NCBI GenBank assembly: GCA_934667295.1
Contig: CAKULR010000135.1
Location: 1-5,046 of the forward strand
Source: an uncultured Kiritimatiellota bacterium
GTDB lineage: Bacteria > Verrucomicrobiota > Kiritimatiellia > RFP12 > UBA1067
Direction: 5' to 3'
Length of the DNA stretch: 5,046 nucleotides
A program made the position numbers and the translations under genes. The notes under the pieces were generated by a model. The model was not told where the DNA came from, searched no databases, and saw only the letters and a program-made list of their open reading frames with translations. Of this stretch, positions 1 to 5,046 are shown piece after piece (positions within the stretch are counted from its first letter, which is position 1; each line of letters begins with the position of its first letter).

Positions 1-66
1 AAGGGGAGTCGAACCCCTGACCTTCTCACTGCCATTGAGACGCTCTACCAACTGAGCTATATCCCC
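1..66 (-). tRNA. tRNA-Ala (anticodon GGC), 3' end cut by window edge
   Basis: Read on the minus strand, the cloverleaf folds cleanly. The acceptor 5' strand GGGGATA is at 66-60. The D-arm has stem GCTC/GAGC with loop AGTTGGTA. The anticodon stem TCTCA/TGAGA encloses the loop ATGGCAG, and the T-arm AGGGG/CCCCT encloses TTCGACT. U33 precedes anticodon GGC at 33-31, which reads the alanine codon GCC and, less well, GCU. Only the first base of the 3' acceptor strand lies inside the window. The U70 partner of G3 (the alanine identity pair) and the CCA end cannot be checked. The gene follows cstA on the same strand and has its own promoter. GCC should be a heavily used alanine codon in this GC-rich genome. 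Confidence 0.95.
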
Positions 67-81
67 AAGGAGGTGGAAAAC
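67..81 (-). other. Predicted 5' leader of pre-tRNA-Ala with anti-Shine-Dalgarno-like 3' end
   Basis: If transcription starts at G81, RNase P cleavage at the tRNA 5' end would release the 15-base leader GUUUUCCACCUCCUU. Its last nine bases, CACCUCCUU (75-67), are identical to the conserved 3' tail of bacterial 16S rRNA, the anti-Shine-Dalgarno element. The preceding bases do not resemble 16S rRNA, so this is not a leftover rRNA gene end. It may be coincidence. Confidence 0.4.
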
Positions 82-88
82 AAGGAAT

Positions 89-117
89 AGTATACAGGAT
101 TCATCCTGGAGATGCAA
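89..117 (-). promoter_or_regulatory. sigma70-type promoter of the tRNA-Ala gene
   Basis: On the minus strand a -35 box TTGCAT (117-112; 4 of 6 match TTGACA) is followed by a spacer of exactly 17 bases and a -10 box TATACT (94-89; 5 of 6 match TATAAT). A start at G81 would leave seven bases after the -10 box and give a 15-base leader before the tRNA 5' end at 66. Strength, spacing and position all fit a stable-RNA promoter, so the tRNA need not depend on read-through from cstA. The start site is inferred, not observed. Confidence 0.8.
95..108. repeat. Perfect 14-bp inverted repeat in the promoter spacer
   Basis: CAGGAT-TC-ATCCTG is a perfect 6+2+6 inverted repeat. It lies entirely inside the 17-base spacer between the -35 and -10 boxes of the tRNA-Ala promoter and starts immediately next to the -10 box. 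Symmetry in this position is typical of an operator bound by a dimeric regulator, either a repressor blocking polymerase or a MerR-type activator. No regulator gene is visible in the window, and a single copy may be chance. Confidence 0.45.
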
Positions 118-131
118 GCGGGATCTTGAAG

Positions 132-152
132 AAAAATGCAACTCCGCAGCAT
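132..152 (-). terminator. Weak terminator-like element after cstA
   Basis: Seven bases beyond the cstA stop, the minus-strand RNA reads AUGC, a nine-base loop, GCAU, then five U residues. An alternative fold pairs UGCG with UGCA around a four-base loop. Both stems are short and one uses a G-U pair, so termination would be inefficient at best. Position and U-run fit the end of the cstA transcript. No stronger hairpin is visible between cstA and the tRNA promoter. Confidence 0.3.
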
Positions 153-158
153 GGCCCC

Positions 159-1901
159 TTATCGCGACTTCGCGACCTTCTGCAGGACGGCGGTGCGGAT
201 GAGCCTACGCAGCTTCAACGCGCCGAGGACGAGCAGGACGACCGCGAGGCAGAAGAGGACCGCCGCGCCGATCGCCGTCACGCCGCCCGCCGCGAAGCCC
301 TGCTTCATCCACTTGCCGAGGCTGTCGAGGAAGAGCTGGAAGACGGCCGTGCCGGAGGTGAGGATCATGAAGCACATCGGCAGGAAGGCAATCCACCAGC
401 GGAGATGCTTCTTGAAGAGCCACAGGGAGGCCGTCAGGAGCGTGAGGGAGGCGAGCATCTGGTTGGCGGAGGCGAACATCGTCCAGAGGTTCGCCGACAT
501 CGACGGGTTGAAGACGAGCAGGTAGACGCCGATCAGGATGACGACGGTCGTCGCGACGTACATGTTGCAGTTGAGGCGCACGACGAGGGACGGCGCCGGA
601 TGGTCCTTCGCGCCCGCGTCCGACTGCGCCGACGTGGACCAGATCTCCTGCCACACGAAGCGCGCGAGGCGCGTGCAGGCGTCCACCGACGTCATGAGGA
701 ACGCCGCCACGGCGAGCAGCATGAAGCTCTCCGCCGTCTTCTCCGGGAGGCCCATCTTCGCGCAGAACGAGGCAAGCCCCTGCGCGAAGAGCTTCACGGG
801 CGGCAACGTCGCGAGGCCCTTCTCCAGGTCGGCCTGCGTGCCGCACGCCACGGCGAGGAGCGCGAGGAGCGCAACCACGCCCTCCAGGAGCATGCAGCCG
901 TAGCCGACGGGACGGATGTGCCGTTCGTTGTCAAGCTGCTTCGAGGTCGTCCCCGAGGCGACGAGCGCGTGGAAGCCCGAACAGGCCCCGCACGCGACCG
1001 TCACGAAGAGGAGCGGGAAGAGGTGCTTCACGCCGCCCCCGGCCGCCGGCAGGGTGAAGCCCGAGAAGGCGGTGATCTGGATGGTCGGATGGACCCACAG
1101 GACGGCGGCGAGGCCGATCGCGAGCATCGCGTAGAGGAGGTAGCTGTTCAGGTAGTCGCGCGGCTGGAGGAGGAGCCACACGGGCAGCGTGGAGGCGACG
1201 AAGCAGTAGGCGAAGAGGACGATCACCCAGATCGTCCGCGCCGTCTGCGCCGAGACGCCGCAGAGCGCCACGAGGTCGCACGGATAGAGGACGCCGAACC
1301 ACACGAGCAGGAAGAGGACGGGCACGAAGACGAGGCTCGCCCACTTGACGCTCCAGTGGAACCGGTAGACGCAGACGCCGAAAAGCGCCGCCTCGAAGAT
1401 GCCGAGGAGCGAGGAGGTCGCCACCTCGGGGTTCGAGACGAAGGAGTCCGCCACCTGCCCCGTGAAGACGGACATCACGAGGACGAGCGCCGCGAAGCAG
1501 AACAGGAGGAAGATCATCTTGCCGGGCCGCCCCAGCACGTCCTCGATGACGGAGCCGATGGACTTGCCCTCGTGGCGTACGGAGAGGAAGAGCGTCACCA
1601 TGTCGTGCATCGAGCCGACGAAGATGCAGCCGAGGACGATCCAGAGCGCAACCGCCACCCAGCCGAACTCCGCCGCGAGGACGGGCCCGACGATCGGCCC
1701 CGCCCCCGCGATGGCGGCGAAGTGGTGTCCGTACAACACCATCGGGTGCGCCGGCACGTAGTCGACGCCGTCGCCGAGCGTGTGCGCCGGGGTCGGACGC
1801 GACGGATCGACGCCGAGGCTCTTCGCGAGGAACTTCGAGTAGAGGAAGTAGGCGGCGACGAAGGCCGCGCAGCCAAGCAGCAGCAGGAGGGCACCGTTCA
1901 C
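159..1901 (-). CDS. cstA: CstA-family carbon starvation protein (pyruvate/peptide transporter family)
   Basis: This is a 580-residue multi-pass inner-membrane protein. Family signatures appear in order: an N-terminal membrane segment (about 3-21), YVPAHPMVLYGHHF (48-61) continuing into AGAGPIVGP (65-73), FVGSMHDM (94-101), the WLLLQPRDYLNSY block (242-254), and GFHALVASGTTSKQL (309-323). A further TSVDACTRLARF block precedes a hydrophobic C-terminal region resembling the five-helix CstA end. E. coli CstA is about 700 residues, so this is a shorter family form, apparently intact. Characterised members take up pyruvate, and some have been linked to peptide uptake; the substrate here is unknown. 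The start is GTG at 1901, supported by the ribosome site GAGGA seven bases upstream; the next in-frame Met is residue 54, beyond the first helix. The start overlaps the purN stop by four bases. The stop is TAA. No TTA, CTA or TCA codon occurs. Confidence 0.93.
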   Translation of the reverse strand: MNGALLLLLGCAAFVAAYFLYSKFLAKSLGVDPSRPTPAHTLGDGVDYVPAHPMVLYGHHFAAIAGAGPIVGPVLAAEFGWVAVALWIVLGCIFVGSMHDMVTLFLSVRHEGKSIGSVIEDVLGRPGKMIFLLFCFAALVLVMSVFTGQVADSFVSNPEVATSSLLGIFEAALFGVCVYRFHWSVKWASLVFVPVLFLLVWFGVLYPCDLVALCGVSAQTARTIWVIVLFAYCFVASTLPVWLLLQPRDYLNSYLLYAMLAIGLAAVLWVHPTIQITAFSGFTLPAAGGGVKHLFPLLFVTVACGACSGFHALVASGTTSKQLDNERHIRPVGYGCMLLEGVVALLALLAVACGTQADLEKGLATLPPVKLFAQGLASFCAKMGLPEKTAESFMLLAVAAFLMTSVDACTRLARFVWQEIWSTSAQSDAGAKDHPAPSLVVRLNCNMYVATTVVILIGVYLLVFNPSMSANLWTMFASANQMLASLTLLTASLWLFKKHLRWWIAFLPMCFMILTSGTAVFQLFLDSLGKWMKQGFAAGGVTAIGAAVLFCLAVVLLVLGALKLRRLIRTAVLQKVAKSR

Positions 1902-2515
1902 TTCGCAATCCTCACACGACGGCCTTCAACGGAAAGACGCCCCGCCGCCAGAAGGCGCAGGGCCTCGGGGAACGCAAGATGCTCCTGCACCTGGATGCGC
2001 GCATGGAGCGTCTCGGGCGTGTCGTCCTCCAGGACGGGGACGCTCTTCTGGACGATGATGGGGCCGGAGTCCGTCCCCGCATCGACGAAGTGGACCGTCA
2101 CGCCCGCGACCTTGCAGCCGTAGTCGAGCGCCTGCGTCCAGCTGTGGACGCCCGGGAACGCCGGCAGCAGCGCGGGGTGGATGTTCAGGACGCGCAGTGG
2201 AAACGCCGCGAGCAGCTTGGGCTTGACGATGCGCATGAACCCGGCGAGGACGACCGTGTCGCAGCCGGCCGTCTTCAGCAGCTCGATGCAGCGGTCCTCG
2301 GCCGGCCCTTCCAGCTTCGTCTTCCACGGCGCGCAGTCGAGCCACTGGCAGGGGATGCCGTGCTTCCGCGCGCGCTCCAGGATGTAGGCGTCCGGCACGT
2401 CCGCGAGGACAAGCCGGATCTCCGCGTCGAGTTCGCCCCGTTCGATCGCGTCCACGATCGACTGCATGTTCGAGCCGGAGCCCGAACCCAGCACGCCCAG
2501 TTTCAAGGTTGCCAT
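1898..2515 (-). CDS. purN: Phosphoribosylglycinamide formyltransferase (GART, PurN type)
   Basis: PurN transfers the formyl group of 10-formyltetrahydrofolate to GAR, giving FGAR, in de novo purine synthesis; the enzyme is cytosolic. The product is 205 residues, usual for PurN. The N-terminal phosphate-binding stretch LGSGSGSN (9-16), AGFMRIV (91-97), and the folate/catalytic stretch NIHPALLPAFPG (111-122) are present. The family catalytic triad is seen as Asn111, His113 and Asp149, the last within HFVDAGTDSGPIIVQ (142-156). There is no C-terminal extension of the kind found in Met-tRNA formyltransferase, so this is PurN and not Fmt. The start is the ATG at 2515, because AGGAGG sits six bases upstream of it. 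The in-frame ATG at 2521 directly abuts that site and cannot use it. purN lies 21 bases after argS and overlaps cstA by four bases. Confidence 0.95.
   Translation of the reverse strand: MATLKLGVLGSGSGSNMQSIVDAIERGELDAEIRLVLADVPDAYILERARKHGIPCQWLDCAPWKTKLEGPAEDRCIELLKTAGCDTVVLAGFMRIVKPKLLAAFPLRVLNIHPALLPAFPGVHSWTQALDYGCKVAGVTVHFVDAGTDSGPIIVQKSVPVLEDDTPETLHARIQVQEHLAFPEALRLLAAGRLSVEGRRVRIAK
1909..1913 (-). promoter_or_regulatory. Ribosome binding site of cstA inside the end of purN
   Basis: GAGGA lies seven bases upstream of the GTG start and within the last codons of purN. Together with the GTGA overlap (1901-1898), in which the cstA start and purN stop share bases, this favours reinitiation or coupled translation of cstA by ribosomes finishing purN. 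It decides the GTG start. Confidence 0.7.
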
Positions 2516-2521
2516 GAACAT

Positions 2522-2527
2522 CCTCCT
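2522..2527 (-). promoter_or_regulatory. Strong ribosome binding site of purN
   Basis: AGGAGG, a full core Shine-Dalgarno match, lies in the 21-base gap after argS and is followed by the six bases ATGTTC and then the ATG at 2515. This spacing selects 2515 over the upstream ATG at 2521. Confidence 0.85.
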
Positions 2528-2536
2528 GAACAGAAC

Positions 2537-4210
2537 TCAGATCCGGTTCGGCGTCTCGATGCCCAGCAGCGAAAGGCCCTTCGCGAGGACCTTGCCGAAG
2601 AGCGCGCAGAGCGCGAGGCGGGCGTCGCGCACGGCGGGTTCGCTCTTCAGGATGGGCGAGCGCTGGTAGAAGGAACTGTAGAGCTGCGCGGTCTGGAACA
2701 GGTAGTCCGCAAGGACGCTCGGCTTGTAGCTCTCGGCCGCGCGGAGGACCGTGGGGCCGAACTGGAGGAGCTGGAGGGCGAGCTGCTTCTCGACGGGCGT
2801 GCCGAGCGCGAACGCGGCGGCGGGCGCGCCCCCGGCCTTCTCCATGAGCGAGCAGACGCGGGCGTAGGCGTACTGGAGGTAGGGGCCGGAATTGCCCTCA
2901 AGGGCAAGCGCCTTGTCCCAGCTGAAGTCGATGTCCGTAATCGGGTCGTGCGAGAGGTCGGAGTACTTGACGGCGCCGAACCCGATCTGCTCGGCCAGCT
3001 TCTCGTCGCCGCCACGGTCCTTGACGATCTCCAGCGCGCGGCGCACGGCCTCGGCGAGCAGGTCGTCGAGCTTGATGAGGTTGCCCTCGCGCGTGGAGAT
3101 GGCCTTGCCCTGGTAGCTCATGAGGCCGAACGGCACATGGACGAGCTTCACGGTGTAGCCCATCTTGCCCGCGATGTTGAACCACTGCCGGAAGTGGAGC
3201 TGCTGGCGCGCGTCGGTGACGTAGATGATGCGCTCGGGATCGTACTCCTTCACGCGCAGCTCCACGCACGCGAGGTCGCTCGTCGTGTAGTTGTAGCCGC
3301 CGTCCGACTTGCGGACGATCGCGACGCCCAGCTTCTCGGCTTCGAGGTTGACGACGAGCGCGCCTTCGGACTCGACCGCAAGGCCCATCTCCTGGAGGCG
3401 CGCCACGACGCCCGGCATCGTGTCGTTGTAGTACGACTCGCCGCGATAGGTGTCGAACTTCACGCCGAGCTTGTCGTACATCCGGTTGAACTCGGCGATC
3501 GAGATGTCGATGAACTTCTTCCAGAGCGCCCGGTTCGCGGGGTCGCCCTGCTGCAGCTTCACGAGCTCGGCCTTGCACGCCTCCTTCCACGCGCCGTCCG
3601 CCTCCTTGGCCCTCGCCGCCGAGAGGACATAGCACTTTTCGAGGTTGGCGACGGAGAGGTGTTCGCGCTCGTCCTCGGTGAGCAGTTCGCGGTAACCCTT
3701 GATGAGGATGCCGAACTGCGTGCCCCAGTCGCCGAGATGGTTGTCGGCAATCACGTCGTAGCCGAGCGCGCGGTAGATGCGGTCGATCGCGTTGCCGATC
3801 ACGGTGGAGCGGATGTGGCCGATGTGCATCTGCTTGGCGGCGTTCGGGGAGGAGTAGTCGATGACGACCCGCTTGCCCGCGCCCGTCTGGGGGATGCCGA
3901 GCGTGGCCGTGCCGGCGAGCGCGGCGAGCCGGGCGGCGAGCCAGTCGGTCGAAACCGTGATGTTGAGGAAGCCGGGACCGGCCAGCTCCACCTGCTCGAT
4001 GAAGTCCGGCTTCGTCTCCATCAGCTTCGCGAACACGGCCTCGGCGATCTTCCGGGGCGGCAGGTGCAGCACCTTGGCGCTCGCCAGCGCGTCGTTGCAC
4101 TGGAAGTCGCCGAACCTGGGATCCGTGGCCGGCACGGCGCGGATCTTCGCGAAGTCGTTCCCCGGGAACGCGGCCTCGAAGCCGCCCCTCAACCATTCTT
4201 CAATCGACAT
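2537..4210 (-). CDS. argS: Arginyl-tRNA synthetase (class I)
   Basis: This cytosolic enzyme charges tRNA-Arg with arginine using ATP. At 557 residues it is close to the usual length (E. coli 577) and appears complete. The N-terminal Arg-tRNA synthetase domain (about 1-88) includes GDFQCNDALASAK and VELAGPGFLNI. The class I Rossmann core begins near DYSSPNAAKQMHIGHIRST, with the HIGH motif at 129-132. ArgRS-typical NHLGDWGTQFG (157-167) and TSDLACVELR (310-319) follow. The KMSKS equivalent is degenerate, GKAISTREGN (368-377), as is common in ArgRS. The C-terminal DALR anticodon-binding domain starts near NSGPYLQYAYARVCSL and contains DARLALCALF (529-538). The ATG start at 4210 has AAGGA 11 bases upstream, slightly far but unopposed. 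It follows def after 69 bases and precedes purN by 21. The stop is TGA. Confidence 0.97.
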   Translation of the reverse strand: MSIEEWLRGGFEAAFPGNDFAKIRAVPATDPRFGDFQCNDALASAKVLHLPPRKIAEAVFAKLMETKPDFIEQVELAGPGFLNITVSTDWLAARLAALAGTATLGIPQTGAGKRVVIDYSSPNAAKQMHIGHIRSTVIGNAIDRIYRALGYDVIADNHLGDWGTQFGILIKGYRELLTEDEREHLSVANLEKCYVLSAARAKEADGAWKEACKAELVKLQQGDPANRALWKKFIDISIAEFNRMYDKLGVKFDTYRGESYYNDTMPGVVARLQEMGLAVESEGALVVNLEAEKLGVAIVRKSDGGYNYTTSDLACVELRVKEYDPERIIYVTDARQQLHFRQWFNIAGKMGYTVKLVHVPFGLMSYQGKAISTREGNLIKLDDLLAEAVRRALEIVKDRGGDEKLAEQIGFGAVKYSDLSHDPITDIDFSWDKALALEGNSGPYLQYAYARVCSLMEKAGGAPAAAFALGTPVEKQLALQLLQFGPTVLRAAESYKPSVLADYLFQTAQLYSSFYQRSPILKSEPAVRDARLALCALFGKVLAKGLSLLGIETPNRI

Positions 4211-4221
4211 ACGTCTTCTTG

Positions 4222-4226
4222 TCCTT
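4222..4226 (-). promoter_or_regulatory. Probable ribosome binding site of argS
   Basis: AAGGA lies 11 bases upstream of the argS ATG, within a purine-rich stretch that also offers a nearer but weaker AAGAAG. The spacing is longer than usual, so the exact pairing site is uncertain. No other start codon nearby would use it better. Confidence 0.5.
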
Positions 4227-4249
4227 CACTCTCTCAAAACTTCTCCGGT

Positions 4250-4264
4250 CACGCGGGACGCGTG
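4250..4264 (-). other. Hairpin in the def-argS gap
   Basis: The minus-strand RNA reads CACGCG-UCC-CGCGUG, a perfect six-pair GC-rich stem with a three-base loop. Beyond one mismatch on each side it can add two more G-C pairs (bases 4266-4267 with 4247-4248). It lies 15 bases after the def stop and 39 bases before the argS start. No U-run follows directly; a UUUU tract appears only about ten bases later, so it is not a standard terminator. It could protect the def mRNA 3' end, mark an RNase cleavage site or attenuate read-through. The gap is too short for a T-box leader. Confidence 0.55.
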
Positions 4265-4279
4265 CCCCTACCAAAACCG

Positions 4280-4828
4280 CTAAAGGTTGCCGCCATTCTT
4301 CTTGGCGAGCTTCTGGAGCTTCTTCGCCATCGCGAGCTTGTCCACGGCGCTCAGGTGGTCGACATAGAGGATGCCGCTGAGGTGGTCCGTCTCGTGCAGG
4401 AGGGCACGCGCGAGGAAGCCGCGCGCCGTCACGATCTGCGGCATCCCGCGGGCGTCCGTGTACTGGCATGTCACCTGGGCGGCGCGCACGACCGGGGCGC
4501 TCATGTTCGGGAGGCTGAGGCACCCCTCCTTGCCGTCCTGCGAGCCCTCCGTCGCGACAATCACGGGGTTGAACATGACGAGCGGCATCGCGACGGCGGC
4601 GTTGAACGCGCGCGTCTCGTCGTCCTCCTCGCAGTCCGCCGGCACGTCGATGACGCACATCGCCTCCAGGCGCCCCACCTGGGGGGCCGCGAGGCCGACC
4701 CCGCGCGCCTTGTGCATCGTGTCCACCCTGTCCTCCGCCAGCTGCACGAGCGCGGGGGTGACGGACGGAACCGGATGCGCCGTTTCGCGGAGAACCGCCG
4801 CGCCGTAATTGACAATGTCAAGACCCAT
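4280..4828 (-). CDS. def: Peptide deformylase
   Basis: Def is a metalloenzyme, usually with Fe2+, that removes the N-formyl group from nascent proteins at the ribosome exit. All three family motifs are present in the 182-residue product: motif 1 GVGLAAPQ (43-50), motif 2 EGCLS (101-105) with metal-ligand Cys103, and motif 3 HETDH (145-149) with metal ligands His145 and His149 and catalytic Glu146. A short acidic insertion (about 64-73, ADCEEDDETR) sits between motifs 1 and 2. Length is normal (E. coli 169). The C-terminus ends in a basic helix rich in Lys and Ala. The ATG start at 4828 is only three bases after the dut stop, and a GGGAG site lies eight bases upstream inside dut. There is no fmt next to it in the window, although def-fmt pairs are common elsewhere. 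The stop is TAG. Confidence 0.96.
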   Translation of the reverse strand: MGLDIVNYGAAVLRETAHPVPSVTPALVQLAEDRVDTMHKARGVGLAAPQVGRLEAMCVIDVPADCEEDDETRAFNAAVAMPLVMFNPVIVATEGSQDGKEGCLSLPNMSAPVVRAAQVTCQYTDARGMPQIVTARGFLARALLHETDHLSGILYVDHLSAVDKLAMAKKLQKLAKKNGGNL

Positions 4829-4831
4829 GAC

Positions 4832-5046
4832 CTAGACTCCCGATGACCCGAATCCGTCCGCACCGCGCTCCGTCGTGTCCGTTTCGGCGACCTCGACGAT
4901 TTCGGCCCGGACGACGGGCGCCACGACGACCTGCGCGACCTTCATGCCCTTCTCGACCGTGAACGGCTCCGCGCCGAGGTTGACGAGGATGACGCCCACC
5001 TCGCCGCGATAGCCCGCGTCGATCGTGCCCGGCGCGTTCAGCACGG
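4832..5046 (-). CDS. dut: dUTP diphosphatase (trimeric dUTPase), C-terminal half; N-terminus outside window
   Basis: dUTPase hydrolyses dUTP to dUMP and pyrophosphate, keeping uracil out of DNA and feeding thymidylate synthesis. About 71 residues are visible, half of a typical 140-150-residue subunit. Motif [16 protein letters not shown], contains the conserved Asp that activates water. Motif IV follows as [10 protein letters not shown]. Motif V, the glycine-rich arm [12 protein letters not shown], closes over the nucleotide of a neighbouring subunit and has its usual RG and GFG residues. The reading frame runs off the right edge; the GTG at 5044 is an internal Val codon, since motifs I and II must lie upstream. 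The stop is TAG at 4834-4832, three bases before def. The Ser of GSSG uses a TCA codon, a codon absent from the other genes here. Confidence 0.93.
   Translation of the reverse strand, partial: VLNAPGTIDAGYRGEVGVILVNLGAEPFTVEKGMKVAQVVVAPVVRAEIVEVAETDTTERGADGFGSSGV

Noticed and set aside
67..76. AAGGAGGTGG on the plus strand as a ribosome binding site for a plus-strand gene.
   Set aside because: The following start candidates give only a few codons before a stop (for example GTG at 73, or ATG at 112 followed by a stop after five codons). The minus-strand tRNA leader explains the position.
1..81. tRNA-Ala as part of a 16S-23S rRNA spacer, suggested by the upstream CACCTCCTT.
   Set aside because: Spacer alanine tRNAs normally carry TGC and not GGC. 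The bases before CACCTCCTT do not match the 16S 3' region, and a dedicated promoter sits directly upstream.
126..2123. Plus-strand open frame of 665 codons antisense to cstA and part of purN.
   Set aside because: It is exactly codon-aligned with cstA and open only because cstA uses no TTA, CTA or TCA. The translation is a low-complexity Arg/Glu/Asp/His-rich string with no domain, while the minus strand encodes a clear CstA.
2516..2521. ATG at 2521 as the purN start.
   Set aside because: It touches the AGGAGG ribosome site with no spacer. The ATG at 2515 has ideal six-base spacing and gives the usual PurN N-terminus.
2898..4196. Minus-strand open frame of 432 codons overlapping argS in another frame, and similar frames within cstA (931-1908, 205-846).
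   Set aside because: These are out-of-frame readings of recognised genes, Arg/Pro/Ala-rich as expected from GC-rich DNA, and have no family motifs.
4208..4237. TTGAGA upstream of argS as a -35 box.
   Set aside because: A 17-base spacer puts the -10 position at ACGTAT overlapping the argS ATG, which cannot drive the gene.
1979..4846. Plus-strand open frame of 955 codons antisense to purN, argS and def.
   Set aside because: It is codon-aligned with all three genes and kept open by their codon bias. The composition is charged and repetitive with no recognisable fold, and no ribosome site fits it.
5042..5044. GTG at 5044 as a true start of a 70-residue protein.
   Set aside because: The sequence begins in the middle of the dUTPase fold just before motif III, so the codon is an internal Val and the gene continues off the window.

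Overview
This is a GC-rich bacterial window in which every supported gene lies on the minus strand. Read in the direction of transcription (right to left), the order is: the 3' part of dut (dUTP diphosphatase), def (peptide deformylase), argS (arginyl-tRNA synthetase), purN (GAR formyltransferase), cstA (CstA-family carbon-starvation / pyruvate-type transporter) and a tRNA-Ala(GGC) cut by the left edge. The five proteins are standard and intact apart from the truncated dut. I see no mobile element, CRISPR array, toxin-antitoxin pair, phage gene or defence gene.

Layout. dut ends 3 bases before def. A 69-base gap with one strong small hairpin separates def from argS. argS and purN are 21 bases apart. 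purN and cstA overlap by 4 bases in a GTGA stop/start junction. This spacing suggests one multigene transcript, dut-def-argS-purN-cstA, possibly with a processing or attenuation point before argS. After cstA comes a 92-base gap holding a weak terminator-like element, then a near-consensus sigma70-type promoter (TTGCAT, 17-base spacer, TATACT) that serves the tRNA-Ala gene.

How the genes fit together. The cluster is mostly housekeeping: nucleotide pool hygiene (dut), N-terminal protein maturation (def), aminoacylation (argS), purine synthesis (purN) and carbon uptake (cstA). Def and PurN sit at the two ends of formyl-group metabolism: Def removes the formyl group from new proteins, and PurN spends 10-formyltetrahydrofolate. 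That link is an inference from function, not something the sequence proves.

Organism. Codon choice is strongly GC-ending. The four complete genes (about 1,520 codons) contain no TTA, CTA or TCA codon. The proteins look like those of a GC-rich Gram-negative lineage. A Verrucomicrobiota/Kiritimatiellota/Lentisphaerota-type source is only a guess from overall sequence feel.

The least ordinary part is the roughly 50 bases upstream of the tRNA. The promoter spacer holds a perfect 14-bp inverted repeat, and the predicted 15-base tRNA leader ends with nine bases identical to the anti-Shine-Dalgarno tail of 16S rRNA. I did not find a convincing new biological system.
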